Shown: positions 42,276 through 51,837, counted from the stretch's first letter. The stretch is 64,000 nt of DNA from Myxococcaceae bacterium (GCA_017881265.1 JADGRA010000066.1:106586-170585); one strand, 5' to 3'. The notes: generated by a model from the letters alone, not told the origin. Numbers and translations: made by a program.

Positions 42276-42961
42276 GGGTTGGGCGGCGGGCTGGCGTCCA
42301 GCACCTGGGTGCCATCCGGGACTTCCAGGATGAAGCGCTCCTTGCCCACCCCGGTGTTGGTGCGCAGGTCGGAGAAGACGATGGTGTTCTCGCTTCCGTC
42401 CGGGTCCACCACCACCGAGCGGCGCACCTGGGCGGTCTTGGGGTCCAGCTCCAGGCGGAGTTCCCGGAAGCGCGTCTCGGTCTTCCGCGGCGTCAGCACC
42501 AAGAGCACGCCCTGGCAGTCGGGACAGGACGCCCGGACGATGATGAATTCCTCCAGCAGGTGTCCCCGGCCCCAGAGGAAGGTCACGGAACTCGACAGCT
42601 GGCTCGCCGGGAGCGCGCCCTTGGTCAGCGTCTGGGCGCCGGGGTCCCAGGCGTACACCTTCTCGCCGGAAAGCACGAACGCGCGCTTGGTGGGGGTGAG
42701 GTAGTCCCAGCGCATCTGGGCCGGCTTCTTGAAGACCACCGTCCCGGTGGACGTCACCGTCCGGCCGAACGTCTTGTAGACGTAGTCCTGGCGGAAAGCA
42801 GCCGTGAAGTCCTGGGTTTTTTCATAGAAGGCCTGCATCCGCTCCACCAGGGCCCGCACCTCCGGCGTGGGCTCGGCCGGACGCGGTGCGGCCGCGCCAC
42901 CAGCGTCCGGCGAGGCGACCAGCCCAAGAAGCAGCAGCGCAAGAATCCCCATGGTGGCCAC
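42272..42961 (-). CDS. lolA: LolA-family outer-membrane lipoprotein carrier protein
   Basis: 229 aa with a signal peptide (GILALLLLGLVASPDAGG). The LolA core follows: VRALVERMQAFYEKTQDFTAAFRQDY, then the sheet segments GTVVFKKPAQMRWDYLTPTKRAFVLSGEKVYAWDP and LRLELDPKTAQVRRSVVVDPDGS. LolA carries lipoproteins across the periplasm to LolB or the outer membrane. The next gene overlaps by 4 nt and itself looks like an exported lipoprotein, a possible client or partner. The start may be ATG 42961 or 42952. Confidence 0.85.
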   Translation of the reverse strand: MATMGILALLLLGLVASPDAGGAAAPRPAEPTPEVRALVERMQAFYEKTQDFTAAFRQDYVYKTFGRTVTSTGTVVFKKPAQMRWDYLTPTKRAFVLSGEKVYAWDPGAQTLTKGALPASQLSSSVTFLWGRGHLLEEFIIVRASCPDCQGVLLVLTPRKTETRFRELRLELDPKTAQVRRSVVVDPDGSENTIVFSDLRTNTGVGKERFILEVPDGTQVLDASPPPNP

Positions 42962-42976
42962 CTGACACGAAAGTGG

Positions 42977-42998
42977 GCTTGGACGTCCAGCGCCAAGC
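42977..42998. repeat. Inverted repeat in the divergent lolA/hydrolase region
   Basis: Arms gcttgg (42977-42982) and ccaagc (42993-42998) enclose 10 nt and overlap the perfect palindrome tggacgtcca (42980-42989). Position between divergent genes suggests a regulator site; no regulator is identified. Confidence 0.3.
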
Positions 42999-43052
42999 AG
43001 TCATTCACGACTAGAGTGGCGCCGCCGCGCGGACCGGACTAGTGAGGGCGCC

Positions 43053-43952
43053 ATGCTCTACCGCGTCCTGCCCGCCCTGTCGCTTCTGCTGCTGCTCCCC
43101 CGCCCCGCCTCCGCCCAGCAGGAGGACTTTTCCAAGGTGACGGTGAAGACGACGCCCGTCGCCGGCTCCGTCTCCATGTTGCAGGGCGAGGGAGGCAACA
43201 TCGGCGTCCTGGTCGGCCCCGAAGGCGTCCTCCTGGTGGACGACGAGTTTGGCCCGCTGGTCCCGAAGATTGAGGCGGCGGTGAAGCAGCTCAGCCCCAA
43301 GCCCATCCGCTTCGTCATCAACACCCACTGGCACGGGGACCACACCGGCGGCAACGCTGGCCTCGGGACGGAGGGCGTCGTCATCGTCGCGCAGGACAAC
43401 GTCCGGAAGCGGCTGAGCACCGAGCAGTTCTCGAGCTTCCGCAAGACGAGCATTCCGCCCTCGCCGGCGGTGGCCCTGCCCATCATCACCTTCCTCGACA
43501 GCGTCAGCTTCCACCTGGACGGCGAGGACATCGACGTCTTCCACATCGCCCCGGCCCACACCGACGGCGACTCGGTGGTGTGGTTCAAGAAGTCCAACGT
43601 CGTGCACACCGGGGACCTCTTCTTCAACGGTCTCTACCCCTTCATCGACTTCGGCTCGGGTGGCTCCATCGACGGCGTGGTGGCCGGCGCGGACCTGGTG
43701 CTTTCCCGCATCAACGACGAGACGAAAGTCATGTGCGGCCACGGTCCTGTGGGCTCCAAGTCGGATTTGAAGCGCTACCGCGACATGCTTGCCACCATCC
43801 GCGACCGCGTGCGCAAGGCCATCCAGGACGGCAAGACGCTCGACCAGACGGTGGCCTTGAAGCCGACGGCCGAATTCGACGCCGCCTGGGGCAACGGCTT
43901 CCTCAAGCCCGACGCCTTCGTCGCCCTCGTCTATTCCGGCCTGAAGAAGTAG
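43053..43952 (+). CDS. Secreted metallo-beta-lactamase-fold hydrolase
   Basis: 299 aa with a clear signal peptide (LLLLLPRPASAQQ; cut near residue 21). The complete zinc motif H92-W-H94-G-D96-H97 is followed by APAHTDGD and a late CGHGP. This matches periplasmic MBL-fold hydrolases such as the quinoprotein-relay and cyclase-like groups. Unlike the B3-like protein at the left end, its first zinc ligand is the standard His. The substrate is unknown. A structured convergent end joins it to the agmatinase gene. Confidence 0.85.
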   Translation: MLYRVLPALSLLLLLPRPASAQQEDFSKVTVKTTPVAGSVSMLQGEGGNIGVLVGPEGVLLVDDEFGPLVPKIEAAVKQLSPKPIRFVINTHWHGDHTGGNAGLGTEGVVIVAQDNVRKRLSTEQFSSFRKTSIPPSPAVALPIITFLDSVSFHLDGEDIDVFHIAPAHTDGDSVVWFKKSNVVHTGDLFFNGLYPFIDFGSGGSIDGVVAGADLVLSRINDETKVMCGHGPVGSKSDLKRYRDMLATIRDRVRKAIQDGKTLDQTVALKPTAEFDAAWGNGFLKPDAFVALVYSGLKK

Positions 43953-43978
43953 CCCGCGGCCCCGGGCGGACTTCAGGC
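43939..43978. terminator. Nested hairpin at convergent gene ends
   Basis: Perfect 8-bp outer arms gcctgaag (43939-43946) and cttcaggc (43971-43978) enclose an inner 5-bp GC stem (43952-43956 with 43963-43967). It covers both stop codons of the convergent pair, so it could end transcription in both directions. No U-tract is seen. Confidence 0.45.
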
Positions 43979-44887
43979 GGCGAGCGCGCGCAGGGCCAGG
44001 CCCTCAAGCAGCAGCGCCGCGGCCAGGTGGCAGGTGATGTCCGCGTGGTCGAGCACAGAGCACACCTCCACCACGTCCATGCCCACCAGGCGCAGGCCTT
44101 TCAGCCCGCGGAGAAACTGCAGCGCCTCGCGCGAGGTGAGGCCCCCGGGCACGGGCGTTCCTGTGCCAGGGGCGAAGGCCGGGTCCACCGCGTCGATGTC
44201 GAAGGTGACGTACAGCGGCCGCTCGCCCACGCCGAGGCGGATGGCCGCCACCAGCTCGGCCACGCTGCGCCGCTCGAGCGCCTCCATCGAAGGCCCCCTC
44301 CTCGGGGTGCCCCAGGAAGCCCGGAGGCCCACCTGCCACAGCTGTCCGCGTTCAATGAGGTCCTCGCTGAGGGCGTGCCGCAACGGCGTCCCGTGGTGGT
44401 AGGCGTCGCCCCACACCTCCGGCCCGCTGGTGTCGTGGTGGGCATCGACGTGCACGACGGCCAGGGGCCCATGGCAGGCGGCCACCGCGCGCAAGGACGG
44501 CAGGGCCACCGTCTGGTCCCCCCCGACGACGAAGGGCGTCGCCCCGGCCTGCAGCACCTGGGCGACCTCGCGCTGGATGACGGTGCGCACCAGCGCCGCG
44601 TCAAACGGCGGAAGCGGGACGTTGCCGCCGTCCAGGGTGAGGAGTTTTCGGAAGACGTCCGCTTGGTGCACCGGGTGGTAGGAGTGGATGAGGCCGCTCA
44701 CCCGGCGGATGGCAGCCGGCGCGTGGCGTGCTCCGGGCTGGTGGGTGGTGCCCCCGTCATAGGGCACCCCCAGAAGCACCGCGCCCGCCCCGGCGTAGGG
44801 CGCTGGTGCGTGGAAGTCCGCCTGCGGTAGCCGGAAGAAAGGCGTCTGCCCGTGGCGGAGGTACTCGCCGGTGGGCAGCTGGCTCAC
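43973..44887 (-). CDS. speB: Agmatinase / arginase-family ureohydrolase
   Basis: 304 aa from GTG 44887. The manganese-site motifs are complete: GGDQTVALPSL, VVHVDAHHDT and TFDIDAVDPAFAPGTGTPVPGG, followed by VGMDVVEV. The family cleaves agmatine to putrescine and urea, or arginine to ornithine; the PGG-type motif and length favour agmatinase. I chose the GTG that overlaps the upstream plsC stop (GTGA), matching the local habit; ATG 44899 would overlap by 16 nt. It ends a GNAT-PlsC-agmatinase operon. Confidence 0.9.
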   Translation of the reverse strand: MSQLPTGEYLRHGQTPFFRLPQADFHAPAPYAGAGAVLLGVPYDGGTTHQPGARHAPAAIRRVSGLIHSYHPVHQADVFRKLLTLDGGNVPLPPFDAALVRTVIQREVAQVLQAGATPFVVGGDQTVALPSLRAVAACHGPLAVVHVDAHHDTSGPEVWGDAYHHGTPLRHALSEDLIERGQLWQVGLRASWGTPRRGPSMEALERRSVAELVAAIRLGVGERPLYVTFDIDAVDPAFAPGTGTPVPGGLTSREALQFLRGLKGLRLVGMDVVEVCSVLDHADITCHLAAALLLEGLALRALAA

Positions 44888-45684
44888 ACCAGCGGCCATC
44901 CAAGAAGGGCTTCCACGCGGGCCCGCGCCTCGGCGGCGCATGCTTGGGCGGTGGCGAAGTCCGCCGGGTGCAGCGGCCAGCCGAAGCGAATGCTGGCGTC
45001 CAGATGGCCCCCGCGTCCCCAGTGGCGCCGGTAGTGCGGAAAGAAGGCTTCCCCGCCCGTCCACGCGGCGTCCCGGGGGGACAGTCGCAGCGCCACCGGC
45101 ACCACCGGCACGCCGGCCCGGGCGGCAATGCCGAAAATGCCCCGCCGGAACGGAAGCAGCCGACTCCCGTCGGTGGTGGTGCCCTCCGGGAAGTTGAGGA
45201 CGTGGACGCCGGCCACCAGACGCCGCAGCGCCTCTCGCAGCACCCGGGCGCTGTGGTGCGCATTTCCCCGGCGCACGTAGAGGGTCCCCAGTGCCTGCCC
45301 ACACCAGCCGATGACGGGCCAGCGGGCCAGCTCCACCTTGGCGATGGCGGCCAGCGGAAGCAGCGAGCCGAGGAGCACCGGGTCCCAGTAGCCGAGGTGG
45401 TTGGCCACCAGCACGCTGGGACGCGTGGGCAGCTCCCCGGAAAGGCGGATGCGCAGTCCGTTGAGTGTCGCCAGGCGCCCGGCCAGCCGGTAGCTGGCGA
45501 GCGCCCGGTGGCCGAAGCGCTCCTCCTCCGTCAGGCCCCTCGCCGCCGCTGTCCGGACGGCCTCGGCGAGGATGGCGGTGAAGGTGGCGCGCGTGCGGCC
45601 GAGGATTTCCAGAAAGGGCAGCGAGCGATCCGTGACGAGCGGGTCCGTGGAGGCGGCCAGCGCTCGCCCGGCGGCCCCGCTCAT
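44884..45684 (-). CDS. 1-acylglycerol-3-phosphate acyltransferase family (PlsC-like)
   Basis: 266 aa. The acyltransferase motif NHLGYWD gives H96-x4-D101; FPEGTTT (165-171) is the phosphate-binding block; VPVVPVAL closes the core. These membrane-associated enzymes put the second fatty acid on lysophosphatidic acid. It lies between a GNAT gene (4-nt overlap) and an agmatinase gene (4-nt overlap), an unusual setting. It may acylate something other than glycerophosphate, such as an amino-lipid, but the sequence does not decide this. Confidence 0.85.
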   Translation of the reverse strand: MSGAAGRALAASTDPLVTDRSLPFLEILGRTRATFTAILAEAVRTAAARGLTEEERFGHRALASYRLAGRLATLNGLRIRLSGELPTRPSVLVANHLGYWDPVLLGSLLPLAAIAKVELARWPVIGWCGQALGTLYVRRGNAHHSARVLREALRRLVAGVHVLNFPEGTTTDGSRLLPFRRGIFGIAARAGVPVVPVALRLSPRDAAWTGGEAFFPHYRRHWGRGGHLDASIRFGWPLHPADFATAQACAAEARARVEALLGWPLV

Positions 45685-46211
45685 GCAGCTCCCCGCAGCT
45701 CACTGCTGTCCGAGCCGATGAGGCCGAGCCTCTCGTAGCGAGCCCGCAGCGCGGCAAAGCCTTCCCGGTCGATGCGGGAGACAATTCGGTCCACGCCCGG
45801 GCCGTAGAAGCCGGTGCGCACCTCGGTGTCCGTCGCGCCGAGGGCCTTGTGCAGGGCCCGGGCCGCCACGTTGTTCTCCTCCACCGTGAACCAGCAACTG
45901 TCCGCCCGCGGCAACAGGTGCTGCACCAGGGCGCGCAGGAGCTCCACCACCACCCGCGTCCGCTGGTAGGCAGGCAGCACGGCCAGGGTGGTGCAGTAGG
46001 CCTCGCGGCCCTTCAAGAAGCACAACAGGTAGCCCGCGGGGGTGTTGCCGTCGAGGGCGAGGAAGCAGCTCTCGGCGAAGAAGTCGCAGCACAGCCGGAC
46101 GTAGTAAGGGCCGAGGAGCGACTCTCCTCGCTGTCCAAACACCTCCTCTTCCAGTCGCTGGAGGGTGTCAAAGTCGGCTGGGCAGAGGGGGCGAACGGTG
46201 TACCGCGCCAT
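45681..46211 (-). CDS. GNAT N-acetyltransferase
   Basis: 176 aa. It begins with VRPLCPADFDTLQRLEEEVFG and has the motif-A region CTTLAVLPAYQRTRVVVELLRALVQHLL, then a CWFTVEENNVAARALHKALGA helix-strand pair, as in N-terminal or small-molecule acetyltransferases. The glycine-rich Q-x2-G-x-G loop is changed to QRTRVV, so acetyl-CoA binding may differ. The stop overlaps the plsC-like start (ATGA). It is first in the GNAT-PlsC-agmatinase operon. Confidence 0.8.
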   Translation of the reverse strand: MARYTVRPLCPADFDTLQRLEEEVFGQRGESLLGPYYVRLCCDFFAESCFLALDGNTPAGYLLCFLKGREAYCTTLAVLPAYQRTRVVVELLRALVQHLLPRADSCWFTVEENNVAARALHKALGATDTEVRTGFYGPGVDRIVSRIDREGFAALRARYERLGLIGSDSSELRGAA

Positions 46212-46362
46212 AGGGCTCCTTCCGATGAAGGCCAGGAGGAAGCTTGGAGGGCGTTCGTCACAACGCGATCGCTGCAGCGCGACACGCAGGCTACGTTGCA
46301 GGAACGCTCAGCCGACATCGCGACGCTTTAGTGAAGCGACGGCGCCGAAACTGTGACGCCTG

Positions 46363-47043
46363 CTACCTTCGTCCGGGGCGCCAGATGCGGCCCCGCTGCT
46401 TCACCGAAAGGGCATGGAAGCGCTCCCGGAGGGCGTCGGCCTCCTCGGGAAGCAGGCCGCCCTCCTCGGCACCGCGCTCGGCGCGCCAGGCCAGGGCCCG
46501 TCCCAGCGTGGCCGCCACGGCCGCGGAGACGTTGAGGCTGCGGGTGAAGCCCCGCATGGGAATCCAGAACATTCCGTCCGCCCCGGCCAGCGCCTCCTCG
46601 GAGACGCCGTTCCTTTCATTCCCGAAGACGAGGGCACGCTTTCCCTCGAAGCCCAAGGACCACAGAGAGGTCGCCGTCGGGCGCGCCGCGGAGACCCACA
46701 GCTGGAAGCCCCGGCTGTGGAGGGCGTCCCGGGCGGCGGAAAAGCTTTCCCAGCGCTGCACGTCCAGCCACTTGTCGCAGCCCTGTGTCACCTTCTCATT
46801 CGGCTTGAAGCGCACCTCCGGGTGCTCCACCACGTGGACTTCCTGCAGCCCGAAGGCCTCGCTGGTGCGCAGGACGGCGGCCATGTTGAAGGGGTCTTCA
46901 ATGCGGTCGAGCACCACCACCAGGCTGCGCGTGCGCTGACGCACCACTTGCTCGATTTTTTCCCGGCGTGGTGCAAGCACCAGCGACTCGGGGACGGGCG
47001 CTCCGGTGGGGCGTGGGCCGGCGCGCTTGGGAAGCCGTGCCAC
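46363..47043 (-). CDS. trmH: TrmH-family tRNA 2'-O-ribose methyltransferase
   Basis: 226 aa. The three SPOUT motifs are intact: LDRIEDPFNMAAVLRTSEAFG, LVFGNERNGVSEEAL and IPMRGFTRSLNVSAAVA. This set and the length match TrmH, which makes 2'-O-methylguanosine at tRNA position 18 using S-adenosylmethionine. A related rRNA target cannot be excluded. The gene lies 2 nt behind obgE and finishes the rplU-rpmA-obgE run. Confidence 0.88.
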   Translation of the reverse strand: MARLPKRAGPRPTGAPVPESLVLAPRREKIEQVVRQRTRSLVVVLDRIEDPFNMAAVLRTSEAFGLQEVHVVEHPEVRFKPNEKVTQGCDKWLDVQRWESFSAARDALHSRGFQLWVSAARPTATSLWSLGFEGKRALVFGNERNGVSEEALAGADGMFWIPMRGFTRSLNVSAAVAATLGRALAWRAERGAEEGGLLPEEADALRERFHALSVKQRGRIWRPGRR

Positions 47044-47045
47044 CC

Positions 47046-48161
47046 CTACCGCTTCCGGCCCCGCGCCCGGGGGCGCGCCGGACGCTTGCGCGCCGCTGTC
47101 GCCGGCTTGGCCCGCGTCCGGTGGCGTGGGCGGGGCGAACGCTGGACGGCGGGCGGCGCGCCGCCAAAGACGACGGTGGCCGCCGCGTCCAGGAGGGCGG
47201 GCACGCCCTCGCCGGTGGCGGCACTCATCGGGAAGACGGGAATGCCCCGGCGCCGCAGGGCGGAGGTGAAGCGGGCCAGCCGCGCGCGGGCCTCGGGGAG
47301 GTCCACCTTGTTGGCCGCCACCAGCTGCGGCTTGTGGGCAAGCTCCGGGCTGAAGCGGTGCAGTTCCCGGTTCAGGACGTCCAAGTCGTGCAGTGGCGAG
47401 CGTCCGGGGCCCTCGGCCGAGAGGTCGACGAGGTGGATGAGCACGCGGCAGCGCTCCACGTGGCGAAGAAACTGGTGGCCGAGGCCCACCCCCTCCGCCG
47501 CTCCTTCGATGAGGCCGGGGATGTCCGCCATGACGAAGGACAGCCCCTCCTTGTAGGCCACCATGCCGAGGTTGGGCACCAGGGTGGTGAAGGGGTAGTC
47601 GGCCACCTTGGGACGGGCGCGGGAGACGCGCGCGATGAGGGAACTCTTCCCGGCGTTGGGAAAGCCCACCAGGCCGACGTCCGCCAGCAGCTTGAGTTCC
47701 AGCAATAGGTCGCGCTCTTCCCCGGGGGTGCCGTCCTGGGCGAACCGGGGCGTCTGCCGGGTAGAGGTGGCGAAATTCATGTTCCCGAGGCCCCCGCGCC
47801 CACCCTTGGCCGCCACTAGCTCCGCGCCCGGGGCGGAGAGGTCCGCGAGCAGCTCCCCGGTGGCCGCGTCCTTCACCAGCGTGCCGACCGGGACGCGCAG
47901 GACGAGGTCCTCGGCACTGCGTCCGTTGCAGTCGCTGCCCATGCCCTGCTGGCCGGCGGCCGCGTGCTGCAGCGGCTGGTAGCGGTAGTCGAGCAGCGTG
48001 GTGAGCTGCGGGTCGGCCAGAAGGCGCACCGAGCCGCCATTGCCGCCGTCGCCCCCGGAGGGGCCGCCGTGCTCGATGAACTTCTCCCGGCGGAAGGCGA
48101 CCGCGCCATTGCCACCATCGCCCGCTTTGACGTGGATGCTGACTTCGTCGACGAACTTCAT
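47046..48161 (-). CDS. obgE: GTPase ObgE/CgtA
   Basis: 371 aa. The glycine-rich Obg fold fills residues 1-157 (KAGDGGNG, GPSGGDGGNGG, KGGRGGLGN). The GTPase follows with G1 GFPNAGKSS (166-174), DIPG and NKVD. After ~335 there is no OCT domain; instead the last ~35 residues are Pro/Ala/Arg/Lys-rich, a basic tail that could contact rRNA. ObgE acts in late 50S assembly and stress control. It sits downstream of rplU and rpmA as in most bacteria. Confidence 0.96.
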   Translation of the reverse strand: MKFVDEVSIHVKAGDGGNGAVAFRREKFIEHGGPSGGDGGNGGSVRLLADPQLTTLLDYRYQPLQHAAAGQQGMGSDCNGRSAEDLVLRVPVGTLVKDAATGELLADLSAPGAELVAAKGGRGGLGNMNFATSTRQTPRFAQDGTPGEERDLLLELKLLADVGLVGFPNAGKSSLIARVSRARPKVADYPFTTLVPNLGMVAYKEGLSFVMADIPGLIEGAAEGVGLGHQFLRHVERCRVLIHLVDLSAEGPGRSPLHDLDVLNRELHRFSPELAHKPQLVAANKVDLPEARARLARFTSALRRRGIPVFPMSAATGEGVPALLDAAATVVFGGAPPAVQRSPRPRHRTRAKPATAARKRPARPRARGRKR

Positions 48162-48209
48162 CCGGCTCGGGCCTCCTGGGAGGAGCTCCCGGGCACCACC
48201 GCTTGCCGC

Positions 48210-48473
48210 CTAGGCCTTGGCGACGGGGTCGACGGAAACCTTCTTCCGGTCGCGCCCCACCCGCTCGTACTTCACCACGCCGGTGGCGGTGGCGTAGAGG
48301 GTGAAATCACGGCCGAGCCGGACGTTGCGCCCCGGATGAATGACGGTGCCCAGCTGGCGTACGAGGATGCTGCCGGAGGGAACCGTCTGCCCGCCGTACA
48401 CCTTCACGCCGCGGTGCTGCCCTGGCGAGTCACGCCCGTTGCGAGAGCTGCCCTGTCCCTTTTTGTGAGCCAT
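48210..48473 (-). CDS. rpmA: 50S ribosomal protein L27
   Basis: 87 aa. The whole sequence fits L27: [16 protein letters not shown] at the start, [10 protein letters not shown] and [13 protein letters not shown] in the middle. The flexible N-terminus reaches the peptidyl-transferase centre. No cleavable N-terminal extension is present. It lies 16 nt after rplU and before obgE. Confidence 0.97.
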   Translation of the reverse strand: MAHKKGQGSSRNGRDSPGQHRGVKVYGGQTVPSGSILVRQLGTVIHPGRNVRLGRDFTLYATATGVVKYERVGRDRKKVSVDPVAKA

Positions 48474-48489
48474 GGACCTGTCGTTTCCT

Positions 48490-48798
48490 TCAGCCGGCGA
48501 CCTGGGTGACTTTCACTTCGGTGAAGGGCTGACGGTGACCGCGGCGCCGTGTCCAGCCTTCCTTCTCCTTGCGGAAATGCAGCACACGGCGGTGCTTGTC
48601 CTGCGCGGTGATGGTGCCCAGCACCTTGGCGCCCGCGACCAGCGGCTTGCCGATGCGTGGCGCCGCGTCCCCGCCCACCAGGAGGACCTCGTCGAAGGTG
48701 ATGGTGGCGCCCACCTCGCCCGGCACCTTCTCGATGCGCACGACGTCACCCGCGGCAACGCGGTACTGCTTCCCGCCCGTCCTGATGACCGCATACAT
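48490..48798 (-). CDS. rplU: 50S ribosomal protein L21
   Basis: 102 aa. [18 protein letters not shown] and the following strands fit L21, with the C-terminal [11 protein letters not shown]. It binds 23S rRNA next to L20. AGGGG about 9 nt before ATG 48798 is its ribosome site, and a promoter with a perfect -35 box lies upstream, so it opens the rplU-rpmA-obgE-trmH run. Confidence 0.97.
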   Translation of the reverse strand: MYAVIRTGGKQYRVAAGDVVRIEKVPGEVGATITFDEVLLVGGDAAPRIGKPLVAGAKVLGTITAQDKHRRVLHFRKEKEGWTRRRGHRQPFTEVKVTQVAG

Positions 48799-48830
48799 CG
48801 ATGGTAAACCCCTGTTCTGAAAGGGTCCGG

Positions 48831-48859
48831 CATGTAGTCGGCCCTCCCTGGGATGTCAA
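48831..48859 (-). promoter_or_regulatory. Housekeeping promoter for rplU operon
   Basis: On the minus strand: TTGACA (48854-48859), 17 nt, TACATG (48831-48836). The -35 is perfect and the spacing ideal; the -10 matches 3 of 6. Start of transcription would be near 48824, about 25 nt before rplU. Confidence 0.6.
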
Positions 48860-48910
48860 GCCAAGCACCGGTTTGGCGGCCCCCAGGGCGCTTCCAGGAC
48901 CCCACAGTCC

Positions 48911-50353
48911 CTACTCCCCCAGGCGGGCCTTCAGGAGGGCATTCACCTGGGCCGGGTTGCCCTTGCCTTTCATCCCCTTCAACACCTGGCCGACGAGGAA
49001 GCCCAGGACCTGCTTCTTCCCCGCCCGGTACTTGGCCACCTCCTCTGGGTTGGCAGCCAGCACCGCGTCCACCACCACCTCGACGGCCGTGGTGTCCTTC
49101 TCCAGGCCCAGGCCGCGCGCGTCCACAATGCTGCGCGGCGGCTGCCCGGTGCGGAACATCTCGGCGAAGACGTCCTTGGCCGCGTTGGCCGACACCTCCG
49201 CGGCGTCGACCAGCTTCAGCAGCTCGGCGAAGTGCTGGGGTGGAAACTTGAGGGTGCCCAAGCCGGCACCCTCCTCGTTGAGGAGGCGCTGCAGCTCGCC
49301 GGTGAACCAGTTGGCCAGCTTCTTGGCGCTTCCGCCATAGTGCTTCCACACGGCCTCGAAGAAATCCGCCAGGGCGCGGTCGGCCACCAGAATCCTCGCG
49401 TCGTAGGCGCTAAGCGAGAAGTCGGCCTGGAAGCGCTGCAGCTTCTCCCGGGGCAGCTCCGGCAACTCCGTCCGCTCCCGCTCCACCATGCCCTCCGGCA
49501 CCAGCAGCGGCGGCAGGTCTGGCTCCGGGAAGTAGCGGTAGTCGTGCGCCTCCTCCTTGCTGCGCATGCTGCGCGTCTCGCCCCGGCTCGGGTCCCACAG
49601 GCGGGTTTGCTGCAGCACCTTGCCCCCCGACTCGAGGAGGGCCACCTGGCGGGCGATTTCGTAGTCGATGGCCTGGCGCACGAAGCGGAAGGAGTTGATG
49701 TTCTTCAGTTCCGCCCGCGTCCCGAATTCGGTGGCGCCCCTGCGCATCACCGAGACGTTGGCGTCGCAGCGGAAGCTTCCCTCCTCCAGGTTGCCGTCGT
49801 TCACCCCGAGGTACACCAGCACGTCCCGCAGCGCCTTCAGGTACTCCCCCGCCTCCTCGGAGCTGCGGAGGTCCGGCTCGCTGACAATCTCGGTGAGCGG
49901 GACGCCGGCGCGGTTGAGGTCCACCAGGCTCTCGCCACCGCCGGCGTCGTGAATGTTCTTCCCGGCGTCTTCCTCCAGGTGAATCCGACGAATGCCGATG
50001 CGCTTCTCCACGCCGTCCACGTCGATGACCAGCGCGCCGTGCTCGCACAGCGGCAGGTCGTACTGGCTAATCTGGTAGCCCTTGGGGAGGTCCGGGTAGA
50101 AGTAATTCTTCCGCGACCAGATGCTGCGCTCGTTGATGCGGCACCCCAGCGCCACCCCGGCCCGGACCGCGAATTCCACCACCTTGGCGTTGAGGACCGG
50201 CAGCGAGCCCGGCATGCCCAGGCACACCGGGCAGGTGTTGGCGTTGGGGGCAGCGCCGAAGCGGGTGGAGCAGCCGCAGAAAATCTTACTCTCCGTCAGC
50301 AGCTGCCCGTGCACCTCGAGGCCGATGACAGCTTGAAAGTCGGAGGCACCCAT
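48911..50353 (-). CDS. gatB: Aspartyl/glutamyl-tRNA amidotransferase subunit B
   Basis: 480 aa. [15 protein letters not shown] and [27 protein letters not shown] (zinc cysteines CxC-x17-CxxC) mark GatB, with [12 protein letters not shown] and [21 protein letters not shown] further on. The C-terminal YqeY-like tail domain is complete. It phosphorylates Glu/Asp on misacylated tRNA for GatA. It is last in gatC-gatA-gatB, 5 nt after gatA. The enzyme makes Gln-tRNA or Asn-tRNA when the direct synthetase is missing. Confidence 0.97.
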   Translation of the reverse strand: MGASDFQAVIGLEVHGQLLTESKIFCGCSTRFGAAPNANTCPVCLGMPGSLPVLNAKVVEFAVRAGVALGCRINERSIWSRKNYFYPDLPKGYQISQYDLPLCEHGALVIDVDGVEKRIGIRRIHLEEDAGKNIHDAGGGESLVDLNRAGVPLTEIVSEPDLRSSEEAGEYLKALRDVLVYLGVNDGNLEEGSFRCDANVSVMRRGATEFGTRAELKNINSFRFVRQAIDYEIARQVALLESGGKVLQQTRLWDPSRGETRSMRSKEEAHDYRYFPEPDLPPLLVPEGMVERERTELPELPREKLQRFQADFSLSAYDARILVADRALADFFEAVWKHYGGSAKKLANWFTGELQRLLNEEGAGLGTLKFPPQHFAELLKLVDAAEVSANAAKDVFAEMFRTGQPPRSIVDARGLGLEKDTTAVEVVVDAVLAANPEEVAKYRAGKKQVLGFLVGQVLKGMKGKGNPAQVNALLKARLGE

Positions 50354-50358
50354 GGCGG

Positions 50359-51837
50359 TCAGGCCCCCCCCACGGGCGGCACGCGGACGAAGTCATGGGC
50401 CTTCTCGAAGGCGCGGCCGACCCGCAGGACGGTGGCCTCGTCGAAGGGTTTGCCCAACAGCTGCAGGCCGATGGGCAGGCCGGCGCGGCTGAAGCCGCAG
50501 GGCAGACTCATTCCCGGCAGGCCAGCGAGGCTGCACGGCAGGGTGAAGATGTCGTTGGCGTACATGGCCAAGGGGTCCCCCACCTTCTCCCCCAGCTTGA
50601 AGGCCGTCGTCGGGGCGGTGGGGGCGAGGATGGCGTCCACCTTCTGCCAGGCCTGCGCGAAGTCCTGACGGATGAGCGTCCGCACCTTCTGCGCCTTCAG
50701 GTAGTAGGCGTCGTAGTAGCCGGCCGACAGCGCGTAGGTGCCGAGCATGATGCGGCGCTTGGCCTCCGGACCGAAGCCCCGGCCGCGCGTCTGGGCATAC
50801 ATTTCCCGGAGCCCTGGCGCGGCGACGCGCAGCCCGTAGCGGACGCCGTCGTAGCGGGCGAGGTTGCTGGAAGCCTCCGCCGGGGCCACCAGGTAGTAGG
50901 TGGCCAGCGCGTACTTGGTGTGGGGCAAGGAGATGGGAACCAGCGTCGCCCCCAACTTCTGGTAGGCAGCCGCCGCGGCTTCCACGGCCGAGCGCACCTC
51001 CGGGTCCAGCCCTTCCACCTCGAAGTACTCGCGCGGCATTCCCAGTCGCAGGCCGTCCACGCCGGCGTCCAGGTGGCGCAGGTAGTCCGGCGCCACCTCG
51101 CGGGAGGACGTGGAATCCCGGGCGTCGTGGACGGCCAGGACTTGAAGCAGTGCCGCGGCGTCCCCCACGGTGCGCGCCAGCGGCCCCACCTGGTCGAGGC
51201 TGCTGGCAAACGCCACCACCCCGTAGCGGGAGACGCGGCCGTAGGTGGGCTTGAGCCCCACCGTGCCGGTGAGGGCGGCCGGCTGGCGGATGGAGCCCCC
51301 GGTGTCCGTGCCCAGCGCCCCGAAGGCAAACCGCGCGGACACCGCCGCGGCGGAGCCGCCGGAACTCCCTCCGGGCGAGCGGGTGAGGTCCCAGGGGTTG
51401 GCCGAGGGGAAGTAGGCCGAGTTCTCGGTGGAGCTCCCCATGGCGAACTCGTCCATGTTGAGTTTGCCGAGGATGGGCAGCCCGGCCGCCTTGAGAAGCT
51501 GCACGACGGTGGCGTCGAACGGCGGGACGAAGCCTTCGAGGATGCGGGAGCCGGCGGTGGTGGCCAGCCCCTCGGTGCAGAAGAGGTCCTTGAGGGCCAC
51601 CGGGACGCCGTCGAGGGGCCCCTTGGGCGTTCCCGAGCGCCGCCGGGCGTCGGCGGCCTCGGCCTGGGCGAGCGCCCCCTTCTCGTCGACGAGGAGGAAG
51701 GCCTTCACCCGGCCGTCCAGGCGGCGAATGCGCTCCAGGCAGGCCTGCACCGCCTCGACGGACGAGGCCTCGCCGGCGGCCAGTCGCCGCCCGAGCTCGA
51801 GCAGGGAGAGGTCGGTGAGCTTCACGTCTGCCTTCAC
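50359..51837 (-). CDS. gatA: Aspartyl/glutamyl-tRNA amidotransferase subunit A
   Basis: 492 aa. It is an amidase-signature enzyme with triad K83, S158 (PGGSSGGSA) and S182 ([11 protein letters not shown]), at the same spacing as S. aureus GatA. It releases ammonia from glutamine and feeds it to GatB. GTG 51837 overlaps the gatC stop (GTGA), fixing the start and giving the usual length. Confidence 0.97.
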   Translation of the reverse strand: MKADVKLTDLSLLELGRRLAAGEASSVEAVQACLERIRRLDGRVKAFLLVDEKGALAQAEAADARRRSGTPKGPLDGVPVALKDLFCTEGLATTAGSRILEGFVPPFDATVVQLLKAAGLPILGKLNMDEFAMGSSTENSAYFPSANPWDLTRSPGGSSGGSAAAVSARFAFGALGTDTGGSIRQPAALTGTVGLKPTYGRVSRYGVVAFASSLDQVGPLARTVGDAAALLQVLAVHDARDSTSSREVAPDYLRHLDAGVDGLRLGMPREYFEVEGLDPEVRSAVEAAAAAYQKLGATLVPISLPHTKYALATYYLVAPAEASSNLARYDGVRYGLRVAAPGLREMYAQTRGRGFGPEAKRRIMLGTYALSAGYYDAYYLKAQKVRTLIRQDFAQAWQKVDAILAPTAPTTAFKLGEKVGDPLAMYANDIFTLPCSLAGLPGMSLPCGFSRAGLPIGLQLLGKPFDEATVLRVGRAFEKAHDFVRVPPVGGA

